This document shows positions 55,571 to 63,219 of a stretch of 64,000 nucleotides of DNA, one piece after another (the first letter of the stretch is position 1; each line of letters starts with the position of its first letter). The translations under genes were made by a program, and so were the position numbers. The notes beneath the pieces are model-generated. The model had not been told where the DNA came from. It did not search any database and saw only the letters and a program-made list of their open reading frames with translations. Source of the DNA: Microbacterium imperiale (lineage in GTDB: Bacteria > Actinomycetota > Actinomycetes > Actinomycetales > Microbacteriaceae); contig NZ_JAGIOK010000001.1 of the NCBI RefSeq assembly GCF_017876655.1, positions 62,001-126,000 on the forward strand. The letters are read 5' to 3'.

Positions 55571-56446
55571 TCAGTCGCGTGATACCCGGCGACGACCGCC
55601 GCTGCCGATCACGGCCGCGACGCTCGCGATCACGACGGTGATGCCGGCGACCTGCAGGAGCGTCAGCGCCTCGCCCGCGACGACGAGCCCGAGCAGAACG
55701 GCGACGATCGGGCTGCTGAGCCCGAGGAAGGCCGGGATGCGGGCGGGGAGGGCCCGGACGCCGCGGAACCACAGCACGTAAGCGATCGCGGTTCCGATGA
55801 GCGACAGATACGCGTAGGCCGCGAGATGGGTCCCGTTCAGCGGTGCGGTCGGCGCCGGTTCGAGGATCGCCGCGACGAGCGCGAGCAGGACGCCTCCGGT
55901 CACCAGCTGCCACGAGGTGAGCGCGAGTGGGGGCACGCCGGCGCCCCACCGCTTCGTCAGGACCGTCCCGATGGCCATCGAGAACGCGCCGACGAGAGCC
56001 GCGGCGACGCCCAGCGGATCGAGGTCGACCTCCCCGGTGATCACGATCAGAGCCACTCCGACGGCTCCGGCGACGCCGGCGATCATCGCGACCGGGGTGA
56101 GACGCTCCGAGAGCAGGCGCGAGGCGATGAGGGTCACGATGAGGGGCTGGATGCCGCCGACGACGGCCGCCACGCCGCCCGGCAGGCGGTCGGCGGCGAT
56201 GAACAGGCACGCGAAGAAGCCCGCGATGTTCAGGGCGCCCAGGACCCAGGAGCGCCACCACCACGCTCCGGCGGGGAGGCGGCGAGCGAGCGCGAGCAGC
56301 GCGATGCCGGCCGGTAGGGCGCGCACGGTAGCGGTCAGCAGCGGGTGGCCGGGCGGAAGGAAGGTCGTCGCAGTGAGGTAGGTAGTACCCCAGACCATCG
56401 GGGCGAGGGCCGTGGTGAGCACGAGCGCGGGTTTTTTGCTAAGCAC
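55571..56446 (-). CDS. EamA/DMT-family transporter
   Basis: Encodes 291 residues with ten predicted membrane segments in two EamA repeats (about 5-140 and 150-285). Repeat motifs include GTTYLTATTFLPPGHPL, RLSER-like LLSERLTPVAMIAG, and LSLIGTAIAYVLWFRGV. The family exports metabolites or drugs. The GTG at 56446 follows a minus-strand TATATT by 6 nt and lies inside a palindromic operator. A divergent MarR gene shares the control region, which suggests inducible export of the ligand sensed by that MarR. Confidence 0.88.
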   Translation of the reverse strand: MLSKKPALVLTTALAPMVWGTTYLTATTFLPPGHPLLTATVRALPAGIALLALARRLPAGAWWWRSWVLGALNIAGFFACLFIAADRLPGGVAAVVGGIQPLIVTLIASRLLSERLTPVAMIAGVAGAVGVALIVITGEVDLDPLGVAAALVGAFSMAIGTVLTKRWGAGVPPLALTSWQLVTGGVLLALVAAILEPAPTAPLNGTHLAAYAYLSLIGTAIAYVLWFRGVRALPARIPAFLGLSSPIVAVLLGLVVAGEALTLLQVAGITVVIASVAAVIGSGGRRRVSRD

Positions 56447-56451
56447 TTAGT
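56438..56451. promoter_or_regulatory. MarR operator 1 (GCTAAG-CA-CTTAGT)
   Basis: The palindrome CTAAG-CA-CTTAG is centred at 56444/56445, on the GTG start of the EamA gene and just downstream of its -10. Repressor bound here would block that transcription start. Confidence 0.65.
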
Positions 56452-56452
56452 C

Positions 56453-56458
56453 AATATA
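56453..56458 (-). promoter_or_regulatory. -10 element (TATATT) of the EamA transporter
   Basis: On the minus strand TATATT is followed by GACTAA and the GTG at 56446, giving a leaderless transcript. Confidence 0.6.
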
Positions 56459-56472
56459 GCGAAGCGCTTAGC
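56459..56472. promoter_or_regulatory. MarR operator 2 (GCGAAG-CG-CTTAGC)
   Basis: It is centred at 56465/56466, exactly 21 bp from operator 1 (two helical turns), and overlaps the upstream part of the marR promoter. The same 14-mer, inverted and with one change, occurs at 61199-61212. Confidence 0.65.
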
Positions 56473-56475
56473 AAC

Positions 56476-56481
56476 TATGAT
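56476..56481 (+). promoter_or_regulatory. -10 element (TATGAT) of the MarR regulator
   Basis: TATGAT is followed by CGTTCCC and the ATG at 56489. An in-frame ATG inside the hexamer (56477) is then not transcribed as a start. Confidence 0.5.
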
Positions 56482-56488
56482 CGTTCCC

Positions 56489-56992
56489 ATGGATCACGTG
56501 GACGGCATTCTCGCGCAGTGGTCGCGTGAGAAGCCTGAGCTCGACGTCAGTCCGATGGCCGTCATCGGCCGTCTCGGGCGCGCCGCCGCGTTCGTCGACG
56601 CTCGGCTGGCCGTCACGTTCGCACGACACGGGATCGACGCGGCGACCTTCGACGTGCTGGCGACGCTGACGCGGCAGGGGAGCCCGTACGAGCTGACCCC
56701 GGCTCAGCTCGCGTCGGACGCCATGATCACATCGAGTGCCGTCGCGCAGCGGCTGAACCGGTTGGAGTCGCTGGGCTTCGTCAGCCGGCATCCCGACCCC
56801 GTTGACGGGCGAGGGAAGATCGTGCGGCTCACGCCCGCGGGCCGCGAAATCGTGGAGCGCGTCTTGCCCGACCACCTGGAGACCGAGCGCGAGGTGCTGG
56901 CCCCGCTGAGTGCAGTCGACCGAGCGACGCTCGCCGAGCTGCTGTCGCGTCTCGTCACGGGGCGGTCCGACGGCGACGGCGAACCGCGATGA
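56489..56992 (+). CDS. MarR family regulator, probably controlling the divergent EamA transporter
   Basis: Encodes 167 residues. The winged helix has ATFDVLATLTRQGSPYELT, the recognition-helix stretch ITSSAVAQRLNRLESLGFV and the wing HPDPVDGRGKIVRLT. N- and C-terminal dimerisation helices are present. It is distinct from the MarR at 19638-20135 (different N terminus and wing). Two palindromes 21 bp apart lie between it and the EamA gene, the classic layout for autorepression plus efflux control. Confidence 0.9.
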   Translation: MDHVDGILAQWSREKPELDVSPMAVIGRLGRAAAFVDARLAVTFARHGIDAATFDVLATLTRQGSPYELTPAQLASDAMITSSAVAQRLNRLESLGFVSRHPDPVDGRGKIVRLTPAGREIVERVLPDHLETEREVLAPLSAVDRATLAELLSRLVTGRSDGDGEPR

Positions 56993-57088
56993 CGCCGGGC
57001 CCGCCCCCGCGGGGCCCCCGCGCGCGGTCCTCGGTGAGGATGCTCTGCGAGTCGGTCCGGTGTTCCGGAGTGCTCCCGGGGCGCCGAC

Positions 57089-57094
57089 TAGACT
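57089..57094 (+). promoter_or_regulatory. -10 element (TAGACT) of lemA
   Basis: It gives a leader of about 18 nt with GGAGAAGGGGG before the ATG. Confidence 0.45.
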
Positions 57095-57118
57095 GATCGC
57101 GGAGAAGGGGGACTTGCT

Positions 57119-57685
57119 ATGGAGTGGCTGATCCCGGTCATCGTCGTCGTCGCTGTCGTCGCTGTCGTCGGCATCTACCTCTGGGCGACCTACAACTCGC
57201 TCGTCGCGCTGAACGTGCGGGTGGATGAGGCGTGGAGCGACATCACGGTGCAGCTGAAGCGCCGCGCGGATCTGCTGCCCAACCTCATCGACACGGTGCG
57301 CGGTTACGCCGCCCACGAGAAGGCGGTGTTCGAGAACGTCACACGGGCCCGAGCCGAGACCCTGTCCGCGTCGAGCCCCGCCGAGGCGGGGGTCGCCGAA
57401 GGTCACCTGCAGCAGGCGCTGAAGTCGCTCTTCGCCGTCGCCGAGGCCTACCCGCAGCTGCAGGCGAGCCAGAACTTCCTCCAGCTGCAGCAGTCGATCG
57501 TCGACACCGAGGACAAGATCCAGGCGTCGCGTCGCTTCTACAACGGCGGGGTGCGCGAGCTCAACACCAAGATCAAGGTGTTCCCCAACAATCTGTTCGC
57601 GCGCAGCCTCGGCTTCAGCGAACGTGAGTTCTTCGAGGTCGAGGGCGGGGCTGCGATCGCGGAGCCGCCGCGCGTCCAGTTCTGA
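57119..57685 (+). CDS. lemA: LemA family protein
   Basis: Encodes 188 residues. It has one N-terminal membrane helix (about 3-24) and a long helical bundle outside or inside the membrane. The family signature AWSDITVQLKRRADLLPNLIDTV is present (core VQLKRRADLLPNL), then QLQASQNFLQLQQSI, RRFYNGGVRELN and KVFPNNLFARSLGF. LemA function is unsettled. The usual partners (TPM phosphatase or DUF2207 proteins) are absent beside it. Confidence 0.92.
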   Translation: MEWLIPVIVVVAVVAVVGIYLWATYNSLVALNVRVDEAWSDITVQLKRRADLLPNLIDTVRGYAAHEKAVFENVTRARAETLSASSPAEAGVAEGHLQQALKSLFAVAEAYPQLQASQNFLQLQQSIVDTEDKIQASRRFYNGGVRELNTKIKVFPNNLFARSLGFSEREFFEVEGGAAIAEPPRVQF

Positions 57686-57737
57686 GCGGCTTCTCGGGGC
57701 CGGGCCACCGCGGGCCGGACGATCAGGCACGCGGTTC

Positions 57738-57743
57738 TAGACT
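57738..57743 (+). promoter_or_regulatory. -10 element (TAGACT), leaderless promoter of the AI-2E-family gene
   Basis: TAGACT is followed by GGCGGG and the ATG at 57750. Confidence 0.5.
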
Positions 57744-57749
57744 GGCGGG

Positions 57750-58931
57750 ATGAGCGACGACAAGGCCGGGCGATCGTTCTTCGACGCTCTTCGCACACGC
57801 ACCGTTGCCACCGAGACCTCGACCGGGATCCCGCGCGGCCTGCGATTGGCGACGGCATACTCGTGGCGGCTGCTCGTCGTGGCCGCAGCTGCCGGCGTCG
57901 CCATCTGGATCGTCATGCAGCTCAAGCTGCTCGTCATCCCGCTCCTGATCGCCATCCTGCTCGCCGCGCTGCTCTGGCCCGCCTGCCAGTGGATGCTCGA
58001 TCACCGCTTCCCGCGCTGGGCGGCGATCGTCGTGAGCGTCCTGGCGACGCTCGCCGTCATCTCGGGACTGCTGAGCCTCGCGATCTGGCAGATCACGCAG
58101 CAGTCCGGGTCGGTGCGTGAACGCACCGTGGAGGCTGTGGAGCAGCTGCGGCAGTACCTCATCGACGGTCCGCTCGACCTGACATCGGCTGAGATCGACG
58201 ATCTGCTCGTGCAGGGCTGGTCGTTCCTCGAGCAGCAGGCATCGCTTCTCTGGTCGGGCGCGCTCGCGATCGGCTCGACCGTGGGGCACGTCGTCACGGG
58301 AGCGCTGCTCGTACTCTTCATCTTGCTGTGCCTGCTGGCCGACGGTGGCCGGATCTGGCGCTGGGTGGTGCGTCTGTTCCCCCGGCAGGCGCGTCCCGCC
58401 GTCGACGGCGCGGGACGCACCGGCTGGCGCACCGTCGTCACCTATGCGCGGACGCAGTTGCTCGTCGCGACCATCGACGCCACGGGGATCGGCCTCGGGG
58501 CGCTGTTCCTCGGCGTACCCCTGGCGGCGCCGATCGCCGTCCTGGTGTTCCTCGGGGCGTTCATCCCGTTCGTCGGCGCCGTCGTCACGGGTGCCCTCGC
58601 CGTCTTCCTCGCGCTCGTCTACAACGGTCCGTGGATCGCGCTGTGGATGCTCGTCGTCGTCCTCGGTGTGCAGCAGGTCGAGGGGCACATCCTGCAGCCG
58701 CTGCTCATGGGATCGGCGGTGAAGGTGCATCCCCTCGCCGTCGTCATCGTCGTCGCCGGCGGCGCCATGATCGCCGGCATCCCCGGCGCCCTGTTCGCGG
58801 TGCCCCTCGCCGCGTTCGTCAACGTCGTCGTGCTCTACGTGTCGCGGCGCTCGTGGGAGACGGGCGTCGTGCCGCGACCCGACGAGATGATCTGGAGCAC
58901 CGTGCCCAGAGACCGGAGGAAGAACGCATGA
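57750..58931 (+). CDS. AI-2E family (TqsA/YdiK-like) membrane transporter
   Basis: Encodes 393 residues with about eight membrane segments, clustered as two N-terminal (about 45-95), a long amphipathic domain, and five to six C-terminal. PerM/AI-2E family marks: LVIPLLIAILLAALLWP at the N terminus, the LGVPLAAPIAVLVFLGAFIP helix pair, and QQVEGHILQPLLMG. Substrate is uncertain; members export AI-2 or Na+. The stop overlaps the ATG of ilvA, so they are cotranscribed. Confidence 0.88.
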   Translation: MSDDKAGRSFFDALRTRTVATETSTGIPRGLRLATAYSWRLLVVAAAAGVAIWIVMQLKLLVIPLLIAILLAALLWPACQWMLDHRFPRWAAIVVSVLATLAVISGLLSLAIWQITQQSGSVRERTVEAVEQLRQYLIDGPLDLTSAEIDDLLVQGWSFLEQQASLLWSGALAIGSTVGHVVTGALLVLFILLCLLADGGRIWRWVVRLFPRQARPAVDGAGRTGWRTVVTYARTQLLVATIDATGIGLGALFLGVPLAAPIAVLVFLGAFIPFVGAVVTGALAVFLALVYNGPWIALWMLVVVLGVQQVEGHILQPLLMGSAVKVHPLAVVIVVAGGAMIAGIPGALFAVPLAAFVNVVVLYVSRRSWETGVVPRPDEMIWSTVPRDRRKNA

Positions 58932-60154
58932 CCGGACCCACCCCGGCCGACCTCGAGGATGCCGCGGCGGTCCTGCACGGCGTCGTGACCTGCACGCCGA
59001 TGGAGTACTCCGAGCACCTCTCGGATCTCCTCGGCGTCCCCGTGCATCTCAAGCTCGAGAACCTGCAGCGGACCGGCTCGTTCAAGATCCGCGGCGCGAC
59101 GTACCGCTTGTCGCGCCTGACGGCGGAGGAGCGCGCTCGCGGAGTCGTGGCGGCCTCCGCAGGCAACCACGCGCAGGGTGTGGCGCTTGCCGCGCAGAAG
59201 CTCGGGATCCCGGCGACGATCTTCATGCCGCTCGGGGTGCCCGTGCCGAAGCTGCTCGCGACCCGCGGATACGGCGCCGACGTCGTGCTCGAGGGGGCGA
59301 CCGTCGAGACGCCGCTGCGCCTGGCCGCGGAGTTCGCCGAGCGCACCGGTGCCGTCCTCATCCACCCGTTCGATCACCCCGACGTGATCACCGGCCAGGG
59401 CACGCTCGGGCTGGAGGTCGTCGATCAGGTGCCCGACATCGAGACGCTCATCATCCCGATCGGCGGCGGGGGCCTCATCGCGGGCGTCGCCGCCGCCGTC
59501 AAGGCCCGGGCGGCGGTGGCCGGGCGGACCGTCCGCGTGATCGGAGTGCAGGCGGCCAACGCCGCGGCCTACCCGTCTTCGCTCGCAGCCGGTGAGCCGC
59601 TCGCCGTCGAGACCACGCCGACGATCGCCGACGGCATCGCGGTCGGGCGCCCGGGCGACGAGCCGTTCCGGGTCATCCGCGAACTCGTCGACGAGGTGGT
59701 GACGGTCTCGGACGACGACATCGCGCGCGCGCTGCTCGTGCTGCTCGAGCGCGCCAAGCAGGTCGTCGAGCCCGCCGGTGCGGCCGGGGTCGCGGCGATC
59801 CTCGCCGGCAAGGTGCGCGCGACGGGACCGACCGTCGCGGTGCTCTCGGGCGGCAACATCGACCCCCTGCTGCTGCAGCGGGTGGTGGCGCATGGGCTCG
59901 CGGCATCCGGGCGCTACATGACCCTGCAGATCCCGTTGCCGGACCGACCCGGCCAGCTCGCGCGCGTCTCCGACCTGCTCTCGGTCGCCGGCGCCAACGT
60001 GATCGAGGTGCTGCACACCCGTCACGGCCAGGGCCTGCAGATCAGCGAGGTGATCCTCCAGCTGAGTGTCGAGACACGCGGTCAGGAGCACCGCGCGCAG
60101 GTCATCACGATCCTCGAGGATGCCGGCTTCGCGCCGACCGTCGTCTCGGATTGA
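58928..60154 (+). CDS. ilvA: Threonine ammonia-lyase with C-terminal ACT domain
   Basis: Encodes 408 residues. It is a PLP enzyme converting threonine to 2-oxobutanoate for isoleucine synthesis or catabolism. PLP lysine K53 lies in LQRTGSFKIRGA; SAGNHAQGVALAAQKLG and the PLP-phosphate loop IGGGGLIAGVA are intact. The C-terminal ACT domain (about 325-405, TLQIPLPDRPGQLARVSDLL) is the single-ACT form. The start overlaps the preceding transporter gene. Confidence 0.92.
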   Translation: MTGPTPADLEDAAAVLHGVVTCTPMEYSEHLSDLLGVPVHLKLENLQRTGSFKIRGATYRLSRLTAEERARGVVAASAGNHAQGVALAAQKLGIPATIFMPLGVPVPKLLATRGYGADVVLEGATVETPLRLAAEFAERTGAVLIHPFDHPDVITGQGTLGLEVVDQVPDIETLIIPIGGGGLIAGVAAAVKARAAVAGRTVRVIGVQAANAAAYPSSLAAGEPLAVETTPTIADGIAVGRPGDEPFRVIRELVDEVVTVSDDDIARALLVLLERAKQVVEPAGAAGVAAILAGKVRATGPTVAVLSGGNIDPLLLQRVVAHGLAASGRYMTLQIPLPDRPGQLARVSDLLSVAGANVIEVLHTRHGQGLQISEVILQLSVETRGQEHRAQVITILEDAGFAPTVVSD

Positions 60155-60160
60155 CGACGG

Positions 60161-60177
60161 CCGGCGCGAAGCGCCGG
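60161..60177. terminator. Short hairpin between ilvA and greA
   Basis: CCGGCGC-GAA-GCGCCGG has a 7-bp stem between two convergent stops. It may work weakly in both directions. Confidence 0.4.
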
Positions 60178-60178
60178 G

Positions 60179-60670
60179 TCACTGACCCGAGTACGTCTCG
60201 ACCTTGACGATCTCGACGCTGATGTCGCGACCGTTCGGGGCGGTGTAGGAGGTCTTGTCGCCCTCCTTGAGGCCGAGGATGGCGGCGCCCAGGGGCGAGG
60301 CCTCGCTGTAGACGTCGAGCTCGGAGCCCGCCGCGATCTCGCGACTGCCGAGCAGGAACACCTCTTCGCCGCCGGCCACCAGGGCGGTCACGACGGTGCC
60401 CGACAGCACGGTGCCGTCGGATTCGGGCGCCTCGCCGACGGTGGCGTCCTTCAGCAGCTGCTGGAGGGTGCGGATACGCGCCTCCTGCTTGCCCTGTTCG
60501 TCCTTCGCCGCGTGGTAGCCGCCGTTCTCCTTCAGGTCGCCCTCCTCGCGGGCGGCCTCGATGCGCTTGGCGATCTCTTCGCGGCCGGTCGTCGACAGGT
60601 GCTCGAGCTCGGCGACGAGACGATCGTAGGCATCCTGGGTGAGGAAGGTGACGGGAGCGTCGTTCGACAT
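60179..60670 (-). CDS. greA: Transcription elongation factor GreA
   Basis: Encodes 163 residues. It stimulates cleavage of backtracked RNA by RNA polymerase. The N-terminal coiled coil carries the tip motif AAREEGDLKENGGYHAAKDEQ (core GDLKENGGYHAAK). The C-terminal FKBP-like domain shows ASPLGAAILGLKEGD. AAGGAG lies 6 nt before the ATG at 60670; an upstream in-frame start is less likely. The greA-DUF4307 order matches Mycobacterium Rv1080c-Rv1081c. Confidence 0.95.
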   Translation of the reverse strand: MSNDAPVTFLTQDAYDRLVAELEHLSTTGREEIAKRIEAAREEGDLKENGGYHAAKDEQGKQEARIRTLQQLLKDATVGEAPESDGTVLSGTVVTALVAGGEEVFLLGSREIAAGSELDVYSEASPLGAAILGLKEGDKTSYTAPNGRDISVEIVKVETYSGQ

Positions 60671-60754
60671 GGGATCTCCTTGCACTGGCGCGGCATCGGG
60701 CCGCCTATGGCGAACGCCCCGGCATCGGGCCGGGGCGCACAAGAAAGACCCAGA

Positions 60755-61150
60755 CTACGGGATCCAGCAGGAGGTGACCAAACCGTTGGTCGCGAGGGCG
60801 GTCGTGGGGATCGTCTCGGTGAAGGCCCGTCGCAGCCCTCCGTCGGCCGGATACTCCACGATGCGCCAGCCGACCACCCCGTGCTCGGTGTCCTGCGCCT
60901 CCAGCGCACAAGCGAGGGGCTTGTCCGCTGCACCGCTGACCTGGAACGACACGACCACTTCATGCTCGTCCACCACTTCGAACCCGGTCGCGTCGGTGTC
61001 GACCGAGCCGAGGGCGCTGCTGACGGTGGTCCAGGCGACCAGTGCGAGCAGCGCCGCTCCCACGACCCCCGCGCTCGCGATCGCGATGCGCCGGGACCGC
61101 CGGTCACGCGTCCGACCGTAGCGGTTGTCGAGCTTGAGCTGCGTGGACAT
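60755..61150 (-). CDS. DUF4307 domain membrane protein
   Basis: Encodes 131 residues. A basic N terminus with LDNRYGRT precedes one membrane helix (about 23-45) and an extracytoplasmic domain of about 85 residues. That domain holds two cysteines (in LACALEAQD and VTSCWIP) that could form a disulfide. It matches DUF4307, of unknown function, which in mycobacteria lies between greA and the mycothiol conjugate amidase gene mca. GGAG is 11 nt before the ATG. Confidence 0.85.
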   Translation of the reverse strand: MSTQLKLDNRYGRTRDRRSRRIAIASAGVVGAALLALVAWTTVSSALGSVDTDATGFEVVDEHEVVVSFQVSGAADKPLACALEAQDTEHGVVGWRIVEYPADGGLRRAFTETIPTTALATNGLVTSCWIP

Positions 61151-61181
61151 GGCGTCGGTCTCCGGAGCGGTTCGGCGGGAT

Positions 61182-61187
61182 TAGGCT
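61182..61187 (+). promoter_or_regulatory. -10 element (TAGGCT) of the 81-aa membrane protein gene
   Basis: The predicted transcription start is near 61194, five bases before the MarR-like palindrome at 61199. Confidence 0.45.
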
Positions 61188-61198
61188 GGGAGTTCCAG

Positions 61199-61212
61199 GC
61201 TAAGCGCTTCGG
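61199..61212. promoter_or_regulatory. Third copy of the MarR-type palindrome (GCTAAGCGCTTCGG)
   Basis: It matches the reverse complement of operator 2 (56459-56472) at 13 of 14 positions. It lies directly downstream of a predicted -10, a position suited to repression of the 81-aa gene. Confidence 0.45.
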
Positions 61213-61230
61213 GCGCGGATCGAGGACCCC

Positions 61231-61476
61231 ATGCACTCCCTCCTGTGGCTCACGTCGGCGGCGACACCGATACCCGAGATCACGGTCGACCCGACCTCGG
61301 TCACCCCGGGACCCTGGGGGTTCGGTGCGATCGTGGTGCTCACGATCGCTGTCGTGCTGCTCCTGCTCGACATGCTGCGGCGCGTCCGACGCGGTCGCTA
61401 CCGCGCAGAGGTCCGTGAGCAGCTCGACGAGGAGGAGCTGGCCTCCGACCGCCGCGGGGACGACGAGTCCCGCTGA
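61231..61476 (+). CDS. Small membrane protein (81 aa), Rv1083-like position
   Basis: Encodes 81 residues: a short extracytoplasmic N terminus with a Pro/Thr-rich stretch (TPIPEITVDPTSV), one membrane helix (about 31-50) and a basic then acidic cytoplasmic tail (RRVRRGRYRAEVREQLDEEE). Its place between DUF4307 and hlyIII matches the small membrane gene that follows mca in mycobacteria, but mca itself is absent. Its TGA abuts the convergent hlyIII stop with no gap. Confidence 0.7.
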   Translation: MHSLLWLTSAATPIPEITVDPTSVTPGPWGFGAIVVLTIAVVLLLLDMLRRVRRGRYRAEVREQLDEEELASDRRGDDESR

Positions 61477-62202
61477 TCAGCCGGCGTGATACGCCGGAGA
61501 CAGCGCGATGAGCAGGCTCGCGGTCCAGTGGCACAGGAAGGCCAGGACCGTGCACACGTGGAAGATCTCGTGGAAGCCGAAGTGGCCCGGCCACGGGTTC
61601 GGCTTCTTGAGCGCGTAGACGATCGCGCCGCCGGTGTAGAGCAGGCCGCCGATGATGACGAGCACCATCATCGCCGCGTTCGCCTGATAGAGCGGCACCA
61701 TGTACATCACCGCGGCCCAGCCGAGCAGGAGATACAGCGCCACGTAGAGCCAGCGGGGTGCGTTGATCCAGAACACGCGGAAGAAGATGCCCGCGATCGC
61801 GCCGCCCCAGACGAGCGAGAGCAGCACCACGGACTGGTTCGTCGGCAGCGCCAGGACCGCCAGCGGGGTATAGGTGCCGGCGATCAGCAGCAGGATGTTC
61901 GCGTGGTCGATGCGCTTGAGGATCGCCTTCGTGCGCGGCTGCCAGTCGAAGCGGTGGTACAGAGCGGAGTTGCCGAAGAGCAGGAGGGATGTCGTCATGA
62001 ACACGGCGCTCGCCCATTTCGCGGGCGTCCCCTCGGCGAGCACGATGAGCACGATGCCGGCCGCGATGGCCACAGGGAAGGTCGCGGCATGGATCCAGCC
62101 GCGCCAGGAAGGCCGGAGCTCCACCTGAGCGCTGGCAGCGGCGGCGTCGAGGAGTGGCAGCTGCGGCATCTCGGCGCCCTCGTCAGGTGCGGGTCGGTTC
62201 AC
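61477..62202 (-). CDS. Hemolysin III family (PAQR-like) membrane protein
   Basis: Encodes 241 residues with seven predicted membrane segments. Family marks: SLLLFGNSALYHRFDW (Ser/His) in the third segment, KRIDHANILLLIAGTYTPL, and the late GFHEIFHVCTVLAFLCHW with the metal-ligand histidines. PAQR/HlyIII proteins affect membrane fluidity; the hemolysin name is historical. The GTG at 62202 follows a minus-strand TACGCT by 6 nt. It diverges from uppS, as Rv1085c does from Rv1086. Confidence 0.9.
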   Translation of the reverse strand: MNRPAPDEGAEMPQLPLLDAAAASAQVELRPSWRGWIHAATFPVAIAAGIVLIVLAEGTPAKWASAVFMTTSLLLFGNSALYHRFDWQPRTKAILKRIDHANILLLIAGTYTPLAVLALPTNQSVVLLSLVWGGAIAGIFFRVFWINAPRWLYVALYLLLGWAAVMYMVPLYQANAAMMVLVIIGGLLYTGGAIVYALKKPNPWPGHFGFHEIFHVCTVLAFLCHWTASLLIALSPAYHAG

Positions 62203-62208
62203 AGGACG

Positions 62209-62214
62209 AGCGTA
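62209..62214 (-). promoter_or_regulatory. -10 element (TACGCT) of the hemolysin III gene
   Basis: On the minus strand TACGCT is followed by CGTCCT and the GTG. Confidence 0.4.
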
Positions 62215-62253
62215 CGCCGGACCATATGCCCCCGGTCACATGGGGGCGGGCGG

Positions 62254-62259
62254 TAGCGT
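62254..62259 (+). promoter_or_regulatory. -10 element (TAGCGT), leaderless promoter of uppS
   Basis: TAGCGT is followed by AGGGGA and the GTG at 62266. Confidence 0.45.
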
Positions 62260-62265
62260 AGGGGA

Positions 62266-63042
62266 GTGGCTGCGAACCAGGGGAGAGGCCCCCTCTATCG
62301 ACTGTATGCGTCCCGCCTGCGCCGGCATCTGACGCCCGAGGTCGTTCCGCATCACGTCGCCATGATGATCGACGGCAACCGCCGATGGGCAAGGCAAGCC
62401 GGGTACCCCACCCCCGCAGAAGGCCACCGGGCGGGCGCGGCGAAGATGCACGAGTTCCTGCGATGGTGCGACGAACTCGGCATCCGGGTCGTCTCGCTCT
62501 ACCTGCTCTCGCACGACAACCTGGCCAAGCGCGACTCTCGTGAGCTGGCCGACCTGCTCGAGATCATCGCGGAGTTGGCCGAGACGCTCGCGAGCGAGCC
62601 CGGGTGGCGCGTGCAGCATGTGGGGCGGGCGGCGCAGCTGCCCGAGGACCTCACCCGGGTGCTGTCGAAGGCACAGGAGAGTACAGCCGGCAACACCGGC
62701 CTGCACGTCAACCTCGCGGTGGGCTACGGCGGTCGCGGCGAGATCGTCGACGCCGTCCGGAGCATCATCGCGGCCCACCACGAGCACGGCGGCACGCTCG
62801 AAGAGCTCGCTGAGAGCCTCACGCCGGAGCAGATCGGCGAGCATCTCTACACGGGTGGGCAGGCCGACCCGGATCTGGTGATCCGCACCTCGGGAGAGCA
62901 GCGCCTGAGCGACTTCCTGCTCTGGCAGTCGGCGCACAGCGAGTTCTACTTCGTCGAGGCGCTCGGCCCTGATCTGCGTGAAGTGGACTTCCTCCGCGCG
63001 ATCCGCGATTTCGCATCGCGTGATCGCCGCTTCGGCAGCTGA
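62266..63042 (+). CDS. uppS: Cis-isoprenyl diphosphate synthase (UppS family, Rv1086-like)
   Basis: Encodes 258 residues. It condenses isopentenyl diphosphate onto an allylic primer to make cis-polyprenyl diphosphates for cell-wall lipid carriers. Catalytic Asp36 is in VAMMIDGNRRWARQAG; LYLLSHDNLAKR, NLAVGYGGRGEIVDAV and the C-terminal DLVIRTSGEQRLSDFLLWQS are diagnostic. LSDFLLWQ and position next to hlyIII resemble the short-chain Z-farnesyl synthase of mycobacteria rather than the undecaprenyl enzyme, so product length is uncertain. Confidence 0.9.
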   Translation: MAANQGRGPLYRLYASRLRRHLTPEVVPHHVAMMIDGNRRWARQAGYPTPAEGHRAGAAKMHEFLRWCDELGIRVVSLYLLSHDNLAKRDSRELADLLEIIAELAETLASEPGWRVQHVGRAAQLPEDLTRVLSKAQESTAGNTGLHVNLAVGYGGRGEIVDAVRSIIAAHHEHGGTLEELAESLTPEQIGEHLYTGGQADPDLVIRTSGEQRLSDFLLWQSAHSEFYFVEALGPDLREVDFLRAIRDFASRDRRFGS

Positions 63043-63123
63043 CACCCAAGAGTTCACCCGGGCGAAACGATCGTCGGCGTGTCGCGTTCGCAACCGGTCG
63101 TCACCCGGTCGTACTGTCATCGC

Positions 63124-63142
63124 AACGGGCACGGTGCCCGTT
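63124..63142. repeat. Perfect inverted repeat AACGGGCAC-G-GTGCCCGTT upstream of phoH
   Basis: Nine-base arms flank a single G. It lies 78 nt before the phoH start and 82 nt after uppS, so it may be an operator or a weak terminator. Confidence 0.5.
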
Positions 63143-63219
63143 CGAGTCGGCCGATCACGACTCGTGACCCACGGTCGACTCGGGAAATCGGGTGAGACAC
63201 CCGAGGCGGGGAGTGGGTT

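Noticed and set aside
63043..63219. A possible antitoxin gene upstream of phoH, as described for PhoAT-PhoH2
   Set aside because: The only frames across this gap overlap uppS or phoH out of frame, have Ser/Arg-rich shadow composition and lack a ribosome-binding site.
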